Shown here: positions 5,202 to 7,868 of the stretch, in pieces
Layout of the letters: every line of letters starts with the position of its first letter
How positions within the stretch are numbered: the first letter of the stretch is position 1
Origin: an uncultured Pelosinus sp.
Lineage (GTDB): Bacteria; Bacillota; Negativicutes; UMGS1260
Length of the DNA stretch: 7,868 nucleotides
Direction: 5' to 3'
Assembly (NCBI GenBank): GCA_900550105.1
Contig: URQW01000116.1
Coordinates: 1 to 7,868 of the forward strand
Made by a program: the position numbers and the translations under genes
Notes under the pieces: model-generated
Told to the model about the DNA's origin: nothing
The model's database searches: none
What the model saw: only the letters and a program-made list of their open reading frames with translations

Positions 5202-6206
5202 ATGATTTCTTTTGAAGGATATGATCGCCGGATCGCTGGGATTAACACCGTTCTTGAGCAATACAACCTGAACTCCCTAGAAGCGGCAAAAGAAATTTGT
5301 GATCAAGCACAGGTGGATGTAGCAACGATTGTAAAAGGAATTCAGCCAATTTGTTTTGAAAATGCCTGTTGGGCTTATACACTAGGTGCAGCCATAGCAA
5401 TAAAAAAAGAATTGCGAAAAGCAACAGATATTGCTGCTGTATTAGGAGAAGGCTTACAGGCGTTTTGTATTCCAGGCTCAGTAGCTGAACAGCGCAAAGT
5501 CGGCCTCGGTCATGGGAATTTAGCGGCTATGTTATTACGCGAAGAAACACAATGCTTCGCTTTTCTGGCGGGGCATGAATCCTTTGCTGCCGCGGAAGGA
5601 GCGATTGGAATTGCTAAATCAGCAAATAAAGTCAGAATCACTCCCCTGCAAGTCATTTTAAACGGTCTGGGAAAAGATGCGGCGCAGATTATTTCTCGCG
5701 TGAATGGATTTACCTATGTACAAACAGAATATGATTACGCAACAGGCACTTTACGGGTTATAAAAGAAGTGAAATATTCTTCTTCGGAGCGGGCGAAAGT
5801 TCGGTGCTATGGTGCTGACGACGTTATGGAAGGCGTTGCCATTATGGCGAAAGAAGATGTCGATGTATCGATTACAGGAAACTCTACCAATCCTACTCGA
5901 TTCCAACATCCGGTAGCCGGGACGTATAAGAAAGAATGCATTGAAAAAGGGAAAAAATATTTTTCAGTCGCTTCTGGCGGTGGTACAGGAAGAACGCTCC
6001 ATCCTGATAATATGGCGGCAGGGCCAGCCTCATACGGTATGACTGACACATTAGGGCGAATGCATTCTGACGCTCAGTTTGCCGGATCATCCTCTGTGCC
6101 AGCTCATGTAGAAATGATGGGGCTGATCGGTATGGGGAATAATCCCATGGTGGGAGCCAGCGTAGCTGTGGCTGTTGCGCTTGAAGAAGCAATTAAAAGC
6201 AAATGA
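5202..6206 (+). CDS. GGGtGRT family protein (function unknown)
   Basis: A 334-residue protein with a strong GGAGGGGG ribosome binding site a few nt before ATG 5202. The signature GGGTGRT is at residues 259-265, preceded by FSVAS and followed by LHPDNMAAGPASYGMTDTLGRM. This defines the GGGtGRT family named after the motif. The Gly-rich motif suggests a phosphate or cofactor loop, but no reaction is established for the family as far as I know. Cys are at 33, 51, 56, 89, 118, 202 and 246. Conserved-looking stretches include GLGHGNLAAMLL (101-112), TGNSTNPTRFQHP (225-237) and SSSVPAHVEMMGLIGMGNNPMVG (296-318). There is no membrane segment or signal peptide. It is tightly linked with the IscU-like gene, and this pairing recurs in anaerobic Firmicutes by my recollection. 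Its stop is only 13 nt before the second fluoride aptamer. Confidence 0.9.
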   Translation: MISFEGYDRRIAGINTVLEQYNLNSLEAAKEICDQAQVDVATIVKGIQPICFENACWAYTLGAAIAIKKELRKATDIAAVLGEGLQAFCIPGSVAEQRKVGLGHGNLAAMLLREETQCFAFLAGHESFAAAEGAIGIAKSANKVRITPLQVILNGLGKDAAQIISRVNGFTYVQTEYDYATGTLRVIKEVKYSSSERAKVRCYGADDVMEGVAIMAKEDVDVSITGNSTNPTRFQHPVAGTYKKECIEKGKKYFSVASGGGTGRTLHPDNMAAGPASYGMTDTLGRMHSDAQFAGSSSVPAHVEMMGLIGMGNNPMVGASVAVAVALEEAIKSK

Positions 6207-6219
6207 AGGTAAGTAAAAA

Positions 6220-6280
6220 GGCGATGGAGTTCGCCTTAAATCCGTCTAGACGGTGATGACTCCTAGTAAAATAGAGGAGG
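6220..6280 (+). promoter_or_regulatory. Fluoride riboswitch (crcB motif) 2, translational type
   Basis: GGCG (6220-6223) and CGCC (6232-6235) enclose the same ATGGAGTT loop as in riboswitch 1. CCGTC-TA-GACGG (6242-6253) is the second hairpin. GGAGTT (6226-6231) pairs with GACTCC (6258-6263). Linchpin equivalents are A6256 and T6264. Instead of a terminator, CTCCT (6260-6264) can pair with AGGAG (6275-6279) in the ribosome binding site AGGAGG (6275-6280), which lies 10 nt before ATG 6291. Fluoride should hold CTCC in the pseudoknot and free the ribosome binding site. No promoter is seen in the gap from 6207 or at the end of the preceding gene, and there is no T tract. The element therefore appears to act inside the operon on translation. 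Confidence 0.9.
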
Positions 6281-6290
6281 TTCGTCTATT

Positions 6291-7475
6291 ATGGAACAAA
6301 ATTTTGCAATTGCAGCACAGTGGGTATTTTTAGCGCTTGTTGCAACGATGCTATCAATCCGTCTAGGCATTTCGGTAGCATTAATGGAAATAGCCGTGGG
6401 CGTATTTGGCGGTAATGCCATGCAGCTAGAAATTACCTCTTGGGTTACATTTCTAGCTGGTTTTGGTGCGGTTGTTCTTACTTTCTTAGCAGGGGCTGAA
6501 ATTGATCCAGAAAGCTTAAAAAGCAATTGGAAAGAGAGTCTAGTCATCGGAATTCTTTCTTTTCTTCTTCCTTTTTTAGGAGGCATGTTCTTTGCCGAAA
6601 CCGTGTTCGGATGGGATATCAATGCAGCGAAAATAGCTGGAATTGCTCTTTCAACGACTTCGGTAGCGGTTGTGTATGCCGTAATGGTAGAAAGCGGCCT
6701 ATCGAAAAGCCGCTTAGGGCAAGCGATTCTAGCGGCTTGTTTTATCACTGATTTAGGGACCGTTTTAGCTCTAGGACTTTTGTTTACAGGCTTTTCTTTA
6801 AAAGTACTGTGGTTTACCGGAGTCATGGTTATTTCTGTGATTGTTATTACGCCAATAGCAACGAAGATGTTCGCATGGTATGGTGGCCGAGTGAGTGAGC
6901 CTGAAATTAAATTTATCTTTCTAATTTTATTGGCTCTCGCCTATTTAGCGGTGATTAGCGGCAGCGAAGCAGTATTGCCAGCCTATATCATTGGAATGGC
7001 TATGGCAGGTTTTTTCAAAAAATATAAAGAGACGCTTACGAAAATGAGAGCGATTGTATTTGCCGTGTTTACTCCGTTTTACTTTATCAAAGCAGGCGCT
7101 CTTGTTTCGATTGATGCCCTATATTCTATGGCTGGGGTTATTTTAATTTTCCTACTCATGAAAATGGCCGCTAAATTTATTGGCGTATTGCCAGCAACTT
7201 GGGCTTTTAAATATAACCGGCGTACGGGAATTTACACGACATTACTGATGAGTACAGGTCTTACTTTCGGAACCATTTCTTCTTTGTATGGATTGACAAA
7301 TCATTATATCGATAGCAGTCAATATAGCGTGCTGGTGGCTACCGTCATTTTAAGCGCCATCGTTCCGACGATGATTGCTCAGAAATGGTTTTTTCCCGCT
7401 GCAGAGCTAGAAGAGTCGGTATCGCCTATGGAAACACCACTCAATTCCCAGGAGGTGGAACAACATGAGCATTAA
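6291..7475 (+). CDS. CPA-family cation:proton antiporter (Na+/H+ exchanger domain)
   Basis: A 394-residue, very hydrophobic protein with about 12 membrane segments and a short polar C-terminal tail (371-394). It lacks the TrkA-N/RCK domain of KefB/KefC. Family landmarks are FLAGAEIDPESL (65-76), the broken-helix stretch ALSTTSVAVVYAVM (119-132), and FITDLGTVLALGLL (151-164), where Asp154 matches the ion-binding Asp of CPA antiporters. Further landmarks are GSEAVLPAYIIGMAMAGF (224-241) and TPFYFIKAGALVS (261-273) with Lys267 in the membrane. It should exchange a monovalent cation for protons at the cytoplasmic membrane. Antiporter genes are a recurring class behind fluoride riboswitches (established for the crcB motif). 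Here the aptamer sits directly on its ribosome binding site. It may counter acidification brought by HF entry or move fluoride itself; the sequence does not tell. The 3' end overlaps the UspA gene by 11 nt. Confidence 0.9.
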   Translation: MEQNFAIAAQWVFLALVATMLSIRLGISVALMEIAVGVFGGNAMQLEITSWVTFLAGFGAVVLTFLAGAEIDPESLKSNWKESLVIGILSFLLPFLGGMFFAETVFGWDINAAKIAGIALSTTSVAVVYAVMVESGLSKSRLGQAILAACFITDLGTVLALGLLFTGFSLKVLWFTGVMVISVIVITPIATKMFAWYGGRVSEPEIKFIFLILLALAYLAVISGSEAVLPAYIIGMAMAGFFKKYKETLTKMRAIVFAVFTPFYFIKAGALVSIDALYSMAGVILIFLLMKMAAKFIGVLPATWAFKYNRRTGIYTTLLMSTGLTFGTISSLYGLTNHYIDSSQYSVLVATVILSAIVPTMIAQKWFFPAAELEESVSPMETPLNSQEVEQHEH

Positions 7476-7868
7476 GAAAATGGTCGTTGCTTATGACGGA
7501 TCGACCGGCAGTCAAAAAGCGCTTGTTTGGGCTGTGGATCTAGCCTTAAAACTTAAAAGTGATGTGGTTGTTGTAACTGTTGTAAAACCGCCGGAATTTA
7601 GCTCTAGCGTAGATGAAGTGGATGAAGTATATACCTATGGAGAAAAACATTGCCGTCCATTGCTGGAAAAAGCAGCAGCCTATGGTGAGGAACAAGGAAT
7701 TCTATTACAGACAGAAATTCTCTTTGGTCATCCTGCGGAAAGCCTCGTTCGCTACGCGGCGGATCGAAAAGCCGATTTGATTGTTATGGGAACAAGGGGC
7801 ATGGGAGGCTTTAAAAATTTGGTTATTGGAAAAATAAAGAAAAAAGTAGTTACCTATTCGAAAGTCCC
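7465..7868 (+). CDS. UspA-family universal stress protein (3' end outside window)
   Basis: ATG 7465 lies inside the last codons of the antiporter gene, with GGAGGTGG (7451-7458) 6 nt upstream; the frame is open to the window edge (134 residues seen). The N-terminus KKMVVAYDGSTGSQKAL is the standard UspA strand, ATP-site Asp and first helix. DLIVMGTRGMGGFKNLVIG near the end is the second half of the nucleotide-binding motif. In the family motif G-x2-G-x9-G-[ST], the last position is Lys here (VIGKIKKKVVTYSKV), so ATP binding may be altered. The 11-nt overlap with the antiporter and the internal ribosome binding site suggest translational coupling, which would put this gene under the second fluoride riboswitch too. 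UspA genes are known neighbours of fluoride riboswitches. Only a few residues at the C-terminus are likely missing. Confidence 0.9.
   Translation, partial: MSIKKMVVAYDGSTGSQKALVWAVDLALKLKSDVVVVTVVKPPEFSSSVDEVDEVYTYGEKHCRPLLEKAAAYGEEQGILLQTEILFGHPAESLVRYAADRKADLIVMGTRGMGGFKNLVIGKIKKKVVTYSKV

Noticed and set aside
5807..6192. Minus-strand ORFs of 80 and 99 residues
   Set aside because: Both are antisense to the well-supported GGGtGRT gene and overlap each other; no domain features.
6181..6219. Internal promoter before riboswitch 2 (TTGAAG at 6181)
   Set aside because: No acceptable -10 hexamer 16-18 nt downstream.
6527..6751. 74-residue + strand ORF
   Set aside because: Out-of-frame shadow inside the antiporter gene.
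6263..6826. 187-residue minus-strand ORF
   Set aside because: It lies opposite the antiporter gene and the riboswitch; its composition is that of an antisense shadow, with no ribosome binding site or recognisable motif.

Overview
This 7,868-base window is AT-rich (roughly 40% GC by eye) and has strong AGGAGG-type ribosome binding sites, intrinsic terminators and near-consensus sigma-A promoters. That suggests an anaerobic Firmicute. The GGGtGRT/IscU-like gene pair and the gene style would fit a Negativicutes member such as the Sporomusa/Pelosinus group, but the genus is inference. Every supported gene lies on the + strand.

Region 1 (1-2889) is a two-component pair. It holds the 3' part of a multi-PAS hybrid-free histidine kinase, cut by the window edge, and a response regulator with a normal receiver domain and an unrecognised C-terminal half of about 230 residues. 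Region 2 (2890-4086) is a patchwork of small genes. A consensus-like promoter and a 12-bp hairpin precede a Cys-rich 123-residue protein. A 40-residue ORF, too short for ordinary gene finding, repeats the same C-x4-C-x5-C-[FY]-R-Y-A motif. A minimal nucleotidyltransferase (MNT fold) gene follows whose 5' end appears frameshifted in an A8 tract and whose active-site motif reads NxD instead of DxD. It ends in an intrinsic terminator. Region 3 (4087-4346) has no gene but contains a block rich in short inverted repeats.

Region 4 (4347-7868) is the highlight: a fluoride-responsive operon. A perfect TTGACA/TATAAT promoter with an 18-bp spacer drives a leader containing a fluoride (crcB-motif) riboswitch whose ACTCC strand is shared with an 11-bp intrinsic terminator. 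Next come an IscU/NifU-like scaffold protein with atypical Cys placement and a GGGtGRT-family protein (function unknown). After a gap of only 13 nt comes a second fluoride aptamer with the same core, but here its CTCCT strand can mask the AGGAG ribosome binding site of a CPA-type cation:proton antiporter gene. The antiporter gene overlaps a UspA-family gene by 11 nt; that gene runs off the window. No promoter or terminator was found between the two halves. The simplest reading is therefore one transcript, gated by fluoride first at termination and again at translation initiation for the antiporter/UspA part. No crcB/fluc or eriC-F gene is visible in the window, so the antiporter is the only membrane protein here that could contribute directly to fluoride tolerance. 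What the Fe-S-scaffold-like/GGGtGRT pair does under fluoride stress is the open question.
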